Of a stretch of 7,209 bases of DNA, positions 1 to 5,454 are shown one piece after another. The stretch is from Bacteroidota bacterium. GTDB lineage: Bacteria; Bacteroidota; Bacteroidia; NS11-12g; UBA9320. How positions within the stretch are numbered: position 1 is the first letter of the stretch; each line of letters opens with the position of its first letter. The stretch lies in the NCBI GenBank assembly GCA_947499775.1, contig CANMPY010000092.1:1-7209 (forward strand). The letters are read 5' to 3'. The notes beneath the pieces were generated by a model. The model saw nothing but the letters and a program-made list of their open reading frames with translations, did not search any database and had not been told where the DNA came from. A program made the translations under genes and the position numbers.

Positions 1-102
1 CATTATCGTATTAGATTCCTCGTTACCTCGGAATGACAAGCTACAATTGGAATGACAAAATACGCTCGGAATGACAAAAGCTAAATGGAAGGACTCTTCG
101 GC

Positions 103-185
103 TTTGTCATGCTGAACGAAGGGAAGCATCTTTTCCTATGATAGTCATTATCGTATTAGATTCCTCGTTGCCTCGGAATGACAAA
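103..185. repeat. Imperfect inverted-repeat (REP/MITE-like) element
   Basis: The left arm at 103-131 begins TTTGTCATGCTGAACGAAGG. The right arm at 158-185 is its imperfect reverse complement, ending CTCGGAATGACAAA. The arms share TTTGTCAT at the outer end and ATCT at the inner end, with mismatches between, and enclose a 26-base loop. Intergenic palindromes that begin TGTCATTCCGA and contain AGATTCCTCG are, from memory, scattered in high copy through many bacterial genomes, so this is probably one of that loose class. A second copy of the right half (loop end plus right arm) lies at 1-39, so the window begins inside a neighbouring element. No ORF or transposase is present. It could fold in the fabD mRNA 3' region, but there is no T-tract that would make it a classical terminator. 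Confidence 0.75.
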
Positions 186-212
186 ATACTAATGGAATGA
201 CAAGCTACAATT

Positions 213-296
213 GGAATGACAAAAGACTAACGCAATGACAAAAGACCTACACTCGGAATGACAAAAGACTAACGGAATGACTAAAGACCTACACTC
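213..296. repeat. Two tandem 42-bp higher-order repeats (19+23)
   Basis: Positions 213-254 and 255-296 are tandem copies that agree at 40 of 42 positions. Each is a 19-bp unit followed by a 23-bp unit that carries four extra bases (tail CCTACACTC instead of ACTAAC). A third copy starts at 297 but its second half is the short 19-bp form. This composite period shows that pairs of units were copied together, and recently enough to stay almost identical. Confidence 0.85.
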
Positions 297-338
297 GGAA
301 TGACTAAGTACTAACGCAATGACAACCTACAATAGAAA

Positions 339-1214
339 TTACCCCGCTGCCGTTTGCACTTCGCGGTTTATTTTATTTACCAGCCCTTGCAATACATTGC
401 CCGGGCCTACTTCAGTAAAAAGAGCCGCGCCGTCTTCAATCATATGTAAAATGCTTTGAGTCCATTTTACAGGCGCGGTGAGCTGTTTTATTAAATTGCT
501 TTGAATTAGAGAGGGATCTGTAACGGCGGTTGTTGTCACATTTTGGTATATAGGGCAACTAGGTGTATTAAACATAGTAGATTGAATAGCGACTTCCAAT
601 TCGGCTTGAGCAGGCTGCATTAATGGCGAATGAAAGGCTCCTCCAACGGGTAAAATTAAGGCACGTTTAGCACCGGCTGTTTTCAAATGCTCACACGCTA
701 GTGTTACTCCCTCTATGCTGCCTGAAATAACAAGTTGCCCCGGGCAATTGTAATTGGCTGCCACCACAATTTCTTGGGTAATGGCTGCACAAATTTCTTC
801 CACTTTATAATCTTCTAATCCTAGCACTGCTGCCATGGTAGATGGATTTAAATCACACGCTTTTTGCATGGCCAAGGCGCGTTTATAAACCAATTGTAAC
901 CCATCGGAAAACGTGAGCGCTCCATTGGCTACTAAGGCCGAAAATTCTCCTAAGGAATGTCCTGCAACCATATCCGGTTTAAAATTGTCAATACACAAGG
1001 CCTTTATAACGGAGTGAAGATAAACGGCCGGCTGAGTTATTCGGGTTTGCTTTAAGCCTTCTGCTGTTCCTTCAAACATTTCGTCGCTTATTCTGAAACC
1101 CAAAATTTCATTGGCTTGTTCAAATAGTGCTTTGGCTTTGGGATTGCTCTCATACAGGTCTTTGCCCATACCCACAAACTGGGCTCCTTGTCCCGGAAAT
1201 ATATATGCTTTCAT
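339..1214 (-). CDS. fabD: Malonyl-CoA:ACP transacylase (FabD)
   Basis: This enzyme moves the malonyl group from CoA to acyl carrier protein in the cytoplasm, supplying the extender unit for type II fatty acid synthesis. The 291-residue protein has the family's usual length. Visible motifs are FPGQGAQ at 6-12 (oxyanion region), GHSLGEF at 85-91 with nucleophile Ser87, Arg112 in YKRALAMQ (carboxylate binding), NCPGQLVISG near 156-165, GAFHSPLM at 192-199 with catalytic His195, and EVGPGNVLQGL at 268-278. The ATG at 1212-1214 shares one base with the upstream gene's TAA stop, so translation is probably coupled; no Shine-Dalgarno is seen. The gene looks richer in G+C than its neighbours by eye. 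Its stop at 339-341 lies inside the last decayed unit of the repeat array. The fab genes that often accompany fabD (fabH, fabG, acpP) are not in the window. Confidence 0.97.
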   Translation of the reverse strand: MKAYIFPGQGAQFVGMGKDLYESNPKAKALFEQANEILGFRISDEMFEGTAEGLKQTRITQPAVYLHSVIKALCIDNFKPDMVAGHSLGEFSALVANGALTFSDGLQLVYKRALAMQKACDLNPSTMAAVLGLEDYKVEEICAAITQEIVVAANYNCPGQLVISGSIEGVTLACEHLKTAGAKRALILPVGGAFHSPLMQPAQAELEVAIQSTMFNTPSCPIYQNVTTTAVTDPSLIQSNLIKQLTAPVKWTQSILHMIEDGAALFTEVGPGNVLQGLVNKINREVQTAAG

Positions 1215-1975
1215 TATTTAAACGATAAAAATTTGAACATCGACGCCATATTATCGGCAATAAGCTTGCTGTTGGCATTGGGTGAATGTATCAAGTCGAT
1301 TTGCCTTATATCAATAAAATTTACTGAATTAAACAATTTAAAGAGGTTGGCTGAAAGCAACACGCTGTTATTTTGATTTAAATAATAGGGCTTATCAAAT
1401 GTAAGTGTAACCGTACGCGCATTAGAATAGGGCTTTGTATAGCCGCCAATGTGGTAGAGTAATGCCGAATTTTTGGCTTGTGGCGACAAGGCTTCGTATT
1501 TAAAATTAATATACCCCTGCACCATTCCCCAATACATTGGTGCAATAAAGCTTGAGTTTAGCATACCTAATTTATTTGTTAGCGAATCGGCAATGCCAAT
1601 AGTAAATTCGAGAGCCTTTACATAATAATTAACGCCTTCTTTGGGGCTTGTAAATTTAATAGCCTCAGGCAAAACCTTTTTCGATTCAAGGTCTATCATA
1701 TAATACTGAAGGTTAGCTGGTATGCGTTGATCGTCGCTAGTAAGCAAACTTAAATTATTAATATGGTATGTAAGCGTAGTGGTTATTATTGTGTCGGTAA
1801 TAAAATCATGATCCCAAAAATAGGCTTTGTTTAAGTGTAAGACACTGTCATTCCATACATGTTCTATGGTTAAGGAAACATTTTGTTTAAAGGGTTTGGG
1901 GTCATCATCAACACAGCCTATACCAAAAACTGAAAATAGGCAGCAAATGAAAATGTTTCGTTTTATGAAATTCAT
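1214..1975 (-). CDS. MbnP-like lipoprotein
   Basis: The 253-residue protein starts with a basic, hydrophobic lipoprotein signal (MNFIKRNIFI onward) ending in GIGC, which gives lipidated Cys21. VDDD follows, an acidic stretch of the kind linked in Bacteroidota to outer-membrane or surface placement. The body resembles the MbnP family: a strand with HVW at 39-41, TYHINNLSLL near 69-78, an FTIGIAD strand near 124-130, the hallmark PMYWGMVQGYINFKYE near 146-161, HIGGY at 175-179, and a C-terminal His230 followed by NMASMF. Studied MbnP proteins are periplasmic copper binders acted on by a dihaem MauG/MbnH-type peroxidase that oxidises a Trp to kynurenine. Whether this protein binds copper is inference; candidate ligands are His39, His47, His56, His71, His175 and His230. 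No partner peroxidase gene is in the window. The family match is from recognised motifs only. Confidence 0.7.
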   Translation of the reverse strand: MNFIKRNIFICCLFSVFGIGCVDDDPKPFKQNVSLTIEHVWNDSVLHLNKAYFWDHDFITDTIITTTLTYHINNLSLLTSDDQRIPANLQYYMIDLESKKVLPEAIKFTSPKEGVNYYVKALEFTIGIADSLTNKLGMLNSSFIAPMYWGMVQGYINFKYEALSPQAKNSALLYHIGGYTKPYSNARTVTLTFDKPYYLNQNNSVLLSANLFKLFNSVNFIDIRQIDLIHSPNANSKLIADNMASMFKFLSFK

Positions 1976-1989
1976 CGTATTTAAAGATG

Positions 1990-1997
1990 CAAAGTAA
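1990..1997 (-). promoter_or_regulatory. Candidate -7 element for the MbnP-like/fabD unit
   Basis: The minus strand reads TTACTTTG followed by C, close to the Bacteroidota -7 consensus TAnnTTTG (5 of 6 fixed positions). It lies 14 bases before the start codon, implying a very short leader. No TTG stands at the expected -33 distance, so support is weak. If real, it would drive both the lipoprotein gene and the coupled fabD. Confidence 0.35.
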
Positions 1998-2105
1998 CTT
2001 AATATAGACTTAATTAAAAATGGAGCAGAATTATTTTATTTACAAAACAGTATTGAAAATTCATGCAGCTCAATTTATTTTTACATTTAGCATACAAATA
2101 ATTGC

Positions 2106-2113
2106 TATTTTAG
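2106..2113 (+). promoter_or_regulatory. Candidate -7 element for the DedA gene
   Basis: The plus strand reads TATTTTAG against the consensus TAnnTTTG (5 of 6 fixed positions), ending nine bases before the ATG at 2123. This would make the mRNA nearly leaderless. There is no convincing TTG at -33, so this is a weak call. Confidence 0.3.
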
Positions 2114-2122
2114 CACCAATTT

Positions 2123-2764
2123 ATGGAAGAGTATTTCGAGCTTATACCTAAACTATTTATCCCCGAAAATTTGATTAAAATTGGAGGTCTGGGTTTGCTA
2201 TTATTTATTGTATTTGCCGAAACTGGGCTATTTGTTGGGTTTTTCTTACCTGGAGATTCATTATTATTTACAGCAGGTATATTATGCAGTACCCATGTTT
2301 TAGATGTAAATATTTTAACATTGATGGTGGGATTAAATTTAGCGGCAATATTTGGTAATATTACCGGATATTATTTTGGGTTAAGAGTTGGTCCTAAATT
2401 ATTTACTCGAAAAAATTCCCTCCTATTTAAGAAAAAATACATTCAAATTACGCGTTCGTTTTATAATCGTCATGGCGGTAAAGCGTTAATTTTAGGTCGC
2501 TTTCTTCCAATAATAAGAACGTTTGCTCCTATCCTTAGCGGCGTAATAAAATTAGAAATAAAGGTATTTATTGCCTATACGATTGTTGGCTCCATTTTAT
2601 GGACATCAACGATGACTATGAGTGCCTACTATTTAGCTAAAATAGTTCCTAATTTAAAGGATCATCTCAGTCTAGTTGTAATATTTTTAATCGTTATCAC
2701 CGCTATTCCCGTAATTTCAACTTACCGGAAAGAGAAAAAATTAACTTCCAAAACTCCCGATTAA
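2123..2764 (+). CDS. DedA-family membrane protein (VTT/SNARE-associated domain)
   Basis: This is a 213-residue inner-membrane protein. It carries the DedA signatures ETGLFVGFFLPGDSLLFTAG at 33-52 and GRFLPIIRTFAPILSG at 125-140. The membrane-embedded acidic pair Glu33/Asp45 and arginine pair Arg126/Arg132 have the same 12- and 6-residue spacings as the essential Glu39/Asp51 and Arg130/Arg136 reported for E. coli YqjA. Hydrophobic segments lie near 18-40, 44-58, 62-84, 135-155, 155-172 and 183-198, with a basic tail. Some characterised DedA proteins recycle undecaprenyl phosphate or phosphatidylethanolamine across the membrane; which lipid this one handles cannot be read from sequence. The usual GDxxGY motif reads GNITGY at 78-83, with Asn for Asp. 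The gene is divergent from the lipoprotein gene and convergent with pckA, with only 26 bases between stops and no clear terminator. Confidence 0.92.
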   Translation: MEEYFELIPKLFIPENLIKIGGLGLLLFIVFAETGLFVGFFLPGDSLLFTAGILCSTHVLDVNILTLMVGLNLAAIFGNITGYYFGLRVGPKLFTRKNSLLFKKKYIQITRSFYNRHGGKALILGRFLPIIRTFAPILSGVIKLEIKVFIAYTIVGSILWTSTMTMSAYYLAKIVPNLKDHLSLVVIFLIVITAIPVISTYRKEKKLTSKTPD

Positions 2765-2790
2765 TTCGAGAAAATTAGATTTTATATAAT

Positions 2791-4386
2791 TTAGGCTGTT
2801 GCTTGCGCTTTGGGGGCAGCTGATAAAATTTCCTGGCTGCATCCATCCGCATATTGCTTAAAATTTGCATTAAACAATTCAGCTAAATGATTTGCTGTAC
2901 CGTCATATTCAGTTTCATCAGCCCATGTGTTTCGAGGGTTTAATAATTCACTCGGAACATCAGGACAAGATTGTGGCATTGCTATTCCAAACACTGAATG
3001 GGTTATAAAATCAATATTATCAAATTTATGTTCCAATGCAGCTGTAATCATGGCTCTTGTATAAGCAAGTTTCATTCGCGAGCCAACTCCATATGCTCCT
3101 CCGCTCCATCCTGTATTTACTAACCATACTTTTATATTGGGGTTTGAAATTAATTTTCGCCCAAGCATTTCAGCATATTTAGCTGGATGTAGGGGTAAAA
3201 ATGCTTTTCCAAAACATGCCGAAAATGTAGCTTGTGGTTCGGTAACTCCTGCTTCAGTTCCAGCTACTTTAGCCGTATAGCCAGAAATAAAATGGTACAT
3301 GGCTTGATTAGGTGTTAGTTTTGAAATAGGTGGTAAAACCCCGAATGCATCTGCAGTTAAAAAGAAAATATTTTCAGGTATTTGCCCTACCGATGGGCAA
3401 GCAATATTATCAATAAAATCGATTGGATAGGCAACACGTGTATTTTCAGTAACCGATATATCGGTATAATCTACCTTATTGGTTCCTGGAAAAAATCTTA
3501 CATTTTCTACTAAGGCCCCATTTTTAATTGCACTCCATATTTGCGGCTCCTTTTCTTGAGATAGATCAACACATTTAGCGTAGCATCCTCCTTCAAAATT
3601 AAATACTGAATGATTGGCCCAACCGTGTTCATCATCGCCGATTAGTTTTCTATTTGGATCAGCCGAAAGGGTTGTTTTGCCTGTACCAGAAAGTCCGAAG
3701 AAAATAGCAGTATCGTTTTGTACTCCAATATTAGCTGAACAATGCATGGATAAAACCTGCTTTTGGTGTGGCAGTACATAATTTAGTACTGTAAAAATTC
3801 CTTTTTTAATTTCGCCTGTATAGCCTGAACCTCCAATTAAAATAATTTTCTTGGTAAAATCTATCATGGTAAAATTATGTTTCCTAGTGCCGTCTAATAA
3901 AGGATTGGCGAGAAAGGAAGGCGCAGCTATAATTAACCATTCAGGACTTTGAGAATCAAGTTCATCGCGTGTTGGTCTTAAGAATAAATTATTGGCAAAA
4001 ATATTTTGATAGGCTGTTTCGGTTACTACTTCAATGTTTAACCTATATTCGGCATCAGCACACGCATAGCTTTGACGTATGAAAACTTCACGATTTTGCA
4101 AATGAGCTAATACCTTTGATAATAAGGCATCAAATTGTTCGGTTTCAATTTTATTATTGACATCGCCCCACCATACTACATCTTTGGTTTCAGCGTCAAC
4201 AACTACAAATTTATCTTTAGGGCTTCTACCGGTAAACTCTCCTGTATCGGCTGCGAATGCTCCATTATCAGTAATCTGACCTTCATTATTTAGTAATGCT
4301 TTTTCTATTAATTGTTCAACAGTTAATTGAATATGAGCCGCCCCTGCTTTCGATATTATTTGTTCTACTAATACGTGATGTTTCAT
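2791..4386 (-). CDS. pckA: ATP-dependent phosphoenolpyruvate carboxykinase
   Basis: This cytoplasmic enzyme converts oxaloacetate and ATP to phosphoenolpyruvate, CO2 and ADP, the entry step of gluconeogenesis; in some fermenters it runs in reverse toward succinate. At 531 residues it has the usual length of the ATP-type family. Visible motifs are TGRSPKDKF at 52-60 (Arg54, substrate), GGSGYTGEIKKG at 185-196 (Tyr189 and the metal-binding lysine), MHCSAN at 214-219 (His215), the P-loop GLSGTGKTT at 231-239 (Lys237, Thr238), the kinase-2 motif LIGDDEHGW at 248-256 (Asp251, Asp252), and ENTRVAYPI at 314-322 (Arg317). No key residue appears to be missing. The tail SAAPKAQATA is a low-complexity extension. 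It lies downstream of the SUI1-like gene on the same strand but across 149 bases with its own promoter, so it is probably transcribed separately. Confidence 0.98.
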   Translation of the reverse strand: MKHHVLVEQIISKAGAAHIQLTVEQLIEKALLNNEGQITDNGAFAADTGEFTGRSPKDKFVVVDAETKDVVWWGDVNNKIETEQFDALLSKVLAHLQNREVFIRQSYACADAEYRLNIEVVTETAYQNIFANNLFLRPTRDELDSQSPEWLIIAAPSFLANPLLDGTRKHNFTMIDFTKKIILIGGSGYTGEIKKGIFTVLNYVLPHQKQVLSMHCSANIGVQNDTAIFFGLSGTGKTTLSADPNRKLIGDDEHGWANHSVFNFEGGCYAKCVDLSQEKEPQIWSAIKNGALVENVRFFPGTNKVDYTDISVTENTRVAYPIDFIDNIACPSVGQIPENIFFLTADAFGVLPPISKLTPNQAMYHFISGYTAKVAGTEAGVTEPQATFSACFGKAFLPLHPAKYAEMLGRKLISNPNIKVWLVNTGWSGGAYGVGSRMKLAYTRAMITAALEHKFDNIDFITHSVFGIAMPQSCPDVPSELLNPRNTWADETEYDGTANHLAELFNANFKQYADGCSQEILSAAPKAQATA

Positions 4387-4411
4387 GCAAACTTGTTTGG
4401 TATAAGGACTG

Positions 4412-4419
4412 CAAAAGTA
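4412..4419 (-). promoter_or_regulatory. pckA promoter -7 element
   Basis: The minus strand reads TACTTTTG followed by CAG, an exact match to TAnnTTTG, placed 25 bases before the pckA start codon. No TTG stands 17-20 bases upstream, so the -33 box is weak or replaced by activator contact. The bases just after the element (GCAGTCCT) recur at 4479-4486, about 70 bases upstream. Confidence 0.55.
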
Positions 4420-4535
4420 ATAAAATACATTAAGAAGTCTATAAATTGAATAGCAGGTTTGACGATTTAGATAGGCATAGGACTGCTTTTTAGGTTAAAA
4501 AACAGTTAATTTATAAAAAATCTAAATTATAAAAC

Positions 4536-4874
4536 TTACCCTTTTTTTGCCCTATACCCCTTTGATAATAGAAAGTCGACTATTTTTTGGCAAAGGTCGC
4601 CTTGTATAACAATTTCACCATTTTTTACAGCTCCTCCTGTTCCACATTGTTTTTTAATCAGCTGAGCTAAATGTTCTAATTCATCATCGCTGCCAATAAA
4701 CCGTTGAATAACGGATGCTTTTTTGCCACCACGGCCTTGCGTTGATAGCCTAACCAATAAATTTTGCTTTGAAGGTATAGGCGTTATGGACTCAAAACGT
4801 TCACTGTTTTCGGTTTCGTAGTCTGGATTTGTACTGTATACAATTCCCACTGATTTTCGGTTCTTGTTCGACAT
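4536..4874 (-). CDS. SUI1/YciH family translation factor (eIF1-like)
   Basis: The 112-residue protein has a variable, charged N-terminus (1-37) followed by a SUI1 domain (about 40-110). The signature is clear: LSTQGRGGKKASVIQRFIG near 43-61, LAQLIKKQCGTGGAVKNGEI near 69-88, and VIQGDLCQKIVDFLLSKGY near 89-107. In eukaryotes eIF1 guards start-codon selection on the small subunit. Bacterial YciH-type homologues bind the 30S subunit and have been tied to initiation fidelity and stress translation, but they are not essential. The sequence ends KAKKG-like (RAKKG), a usual end for the family. The gene is divergent from rplS and probably has overlapping promoter elements with it. The ATG at 4872-4874 has no Shine-Dalgarno, and the predicted transcript leader is only a few bases long. 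Confidence 0.93.
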   Translation of the reverse strand: MSNKNRKSVGIVYSTNPDYETENSERFESITPIPSKQNLLVRLSTQGRGGKKASVIQRFIGSDDELEHLAQLIKKQCGTGGAVKNGEIVIQGDLCQKIVDFLLSKGYRAKKG

Positions 4875-4886
4875 TTAACTTTAATG

Positions 4887-4916
4887 CAAATAATATTTAA
4901 ATTCTATTGTTTTCAA
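4887..4916 (-). promoter_or_regulatory. Candidate promoter of the SUI1-like gene
   Basis: On the minus strand a TTG at 4914-4916 is followed, after exactly 19 bases, by ATTATTTG at 4887-4894. The -33 spacing is ideal. The -7 box keeps TTTG but has AT where TA is expected. Transcription would start a few bases before the ATG. It overlaps the rplS promoter at 4907-4916. Confidence 0.45.
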
Positions 4917-4936
4917 ACAAATAATTTGTAGTTTTG
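4907..4936 (+). promoter_or_regulatory. rplS promoter, full Bacteroidota -33/-7 match
   Basis: TTG at 4907-4909, a 19-base spacer and TAGTTTTG at 4929-4936 match the Bacteroidota consensus TTG-N17-20-TAnnTTTG at every fixed position. The start point should lie near 4942, giving a leader of about 16 bases. This is the strongest promoter match in the window, as fits a ribosomal protein gene. Confidence 0.75.
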
Positions 4937-4957
4937 CGACCTTTAAAAATAAGGCTA

Positions 4958-5302
4958 ATGGATTTAATTAAACTCGTAGAAGCGCAATACAAAAAAACAA
5001 ATGTTCCAGATTTTTCAGCTGGCGATACAGTAAGTGTGTATTATAAAATTAAGGAGGGCGCTAAAGAACGTATTCAGCAATTTCAAGGTGTAGTAATACA
5101 GCGAAGAAACAGTGGTACTGCCGAAACCTTTACCGTTCGAAAAATTTCAGGTGGTATTGGTGTTGAGCGTATTTTCCCTTTAAATAGCCCAAATATTGAT
5201 AAAATTGATGTGTTGCGAAGAGGTAAAGTTAGACGAGCTCGCTTGTTTTATCTACGAACCAAAATCGGTAAAAAAGCACGTATCAAAGAAAGAAGAATCT
5301 AA
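4958..5302 (+). CDS. rplS: 50S ribosomal protein L19
   Basis: L19 sits at the 30S-50S interface of the ribosome. Starting at the ATG at 4958, the product is 114 residues and begins MDLIKLVEAQ, as expected for L19. Family motifs are FSAGDTVSVYYKIKEGAKER near 19-38, FQGVVIQRR near 42-50, ETFTVRKISGGIGVERIFPL near 56-75 and RRGKVRRARLFYLR near 87-100, ending in a basic GKKARIKERRI tail. An in-frame TTG at 4934 would add eight residues (MRPLKIRL), but that TTG is part of the -7 promoter box and cannot be translated from this promoter, so the ATG is chosen. The gene appears monocistronic: its own promoter lies upstream and a strong hairpin terminator starts 18 bases after the stop. The rpsP-rimM-trmD neighbours common for rplS in other phyla are absent. 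Confidence 0.98.
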   Translation: MDLIKLVEAQYKKTNVPDFSAGDTVSVYYKIKEGAKERIQQFQGVVIQRRNSGTAETFTVRKISGGIGVERIFPLNSPNIDKIDVLRRGKVRRARLFYLRTKIGKKARIKERRI

Positions 5303-5320
5303 TTTTCTTATAAAATACCT

Positions 5321-5352
5321 AAAACCCATTACCAAAAGTAATGGGTTTTTTT
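5321..5352 (+). terminator. Intrinsic terminator of rplS, possibly bidirectional
   Basis: A perfect 12-bp stem (AAAACCCATTAC at 5321-5332 pairing with 5338-5349) closes a five-base CAAAA loop. It runs into seven T residues at 5346-5352. The A-run at the left arm also gives a short T-run on the minus strand, so it may stop transcripts arriving from the convergent VWA gene. Confidence 0.9.
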
Positions 5353-5428
5353 ATGCATTTTTAATTTGCATGTGCAGCAAACAGCTATCAATAGATTAAT
5401 TGGATATTAAAAAATAAAGGAAATAAGG

Positions 5429-5452
5429 GCTTAATCTGATCTTTTAATAAGC
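5429..5452 (-). terminator. Weak candidate terminator of the VWA gene
   Basis: Just after the VWA stop codon the minus strand has GCTTA, 14 bases, then TAAGC, followed by a T-rich stretch. The stem is only five pairs, so this is a marginal call; the rplS hairpin further on may do the job instead. Confidence 0.2.
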
Positions 5453-5454
5453 AG

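Larger units (their letters stand above)
1..338. repeat. Gene-free array of GGAATGACAA units with 19/23-bp period
   Basis: No gene is visible here. The motif GGAATGACAA, or close variants such as GCAATGACAA and GGAATGACTA, starts at 30, 49, 68, 175, 194, 213, 232, 255, 274, 297 and 316. Degenerate copies start at 87 (GGAAGGACTC) and 335 (GAAATTACC). Adjacent starts are exactly 19 or 23 bp apart, except where the hairpin element interrupts between 87 and 175. Larger direct repeats are nested in it. Positions 1-39 equal 146-184 with one mismatch. Positions 30-60 equal 194-224 exactly. Positions 213-254 and 255-296 are 42-bp copies with two mismatches. Neither 19 nor 23 is a multiple of three, so it is not a protein repeat. 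The unit matches the outer end of the hairpin arm, so the array probably grew by slippage or unequal exchange from that arm (inference). Confidence 0.9.

Noticed and set aside
103..185. Intrinsic terminator for fabD
   Set aside because: The stem is imperfect, the loop is 26 bases and no T-tract follows on the minus strand; it better fits a dispersed palindromic repeat.
1..338. CRISPR array
   Set aside because: The repeated core is only about ten bases and the gaps are 9-13 bases drawn from few types. CRISPR repeats and spacers are roughly 25-40 bases each with unique spacers, and no cas gene is present.
1188..1376. Plus-strand open frame of 62 codons
   Set aside because: It lies antisense to the fabD start and the end of the MbnP-like gene, both well supported, and its product resembles nothing known.
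2765..2790. Terminator between dedA and pckA
   Set aside because: The 26 bases between the two stops and the adjoining gene ends show only weak partial symmetry and no stem with a T-run.
5196..5399. Plus-strand open frame of 67 codons overlapping rplS
   Set aside because: It is out of frame with L19, runs through the terminator hairpin, and has no start signal; it is a shadow frame.
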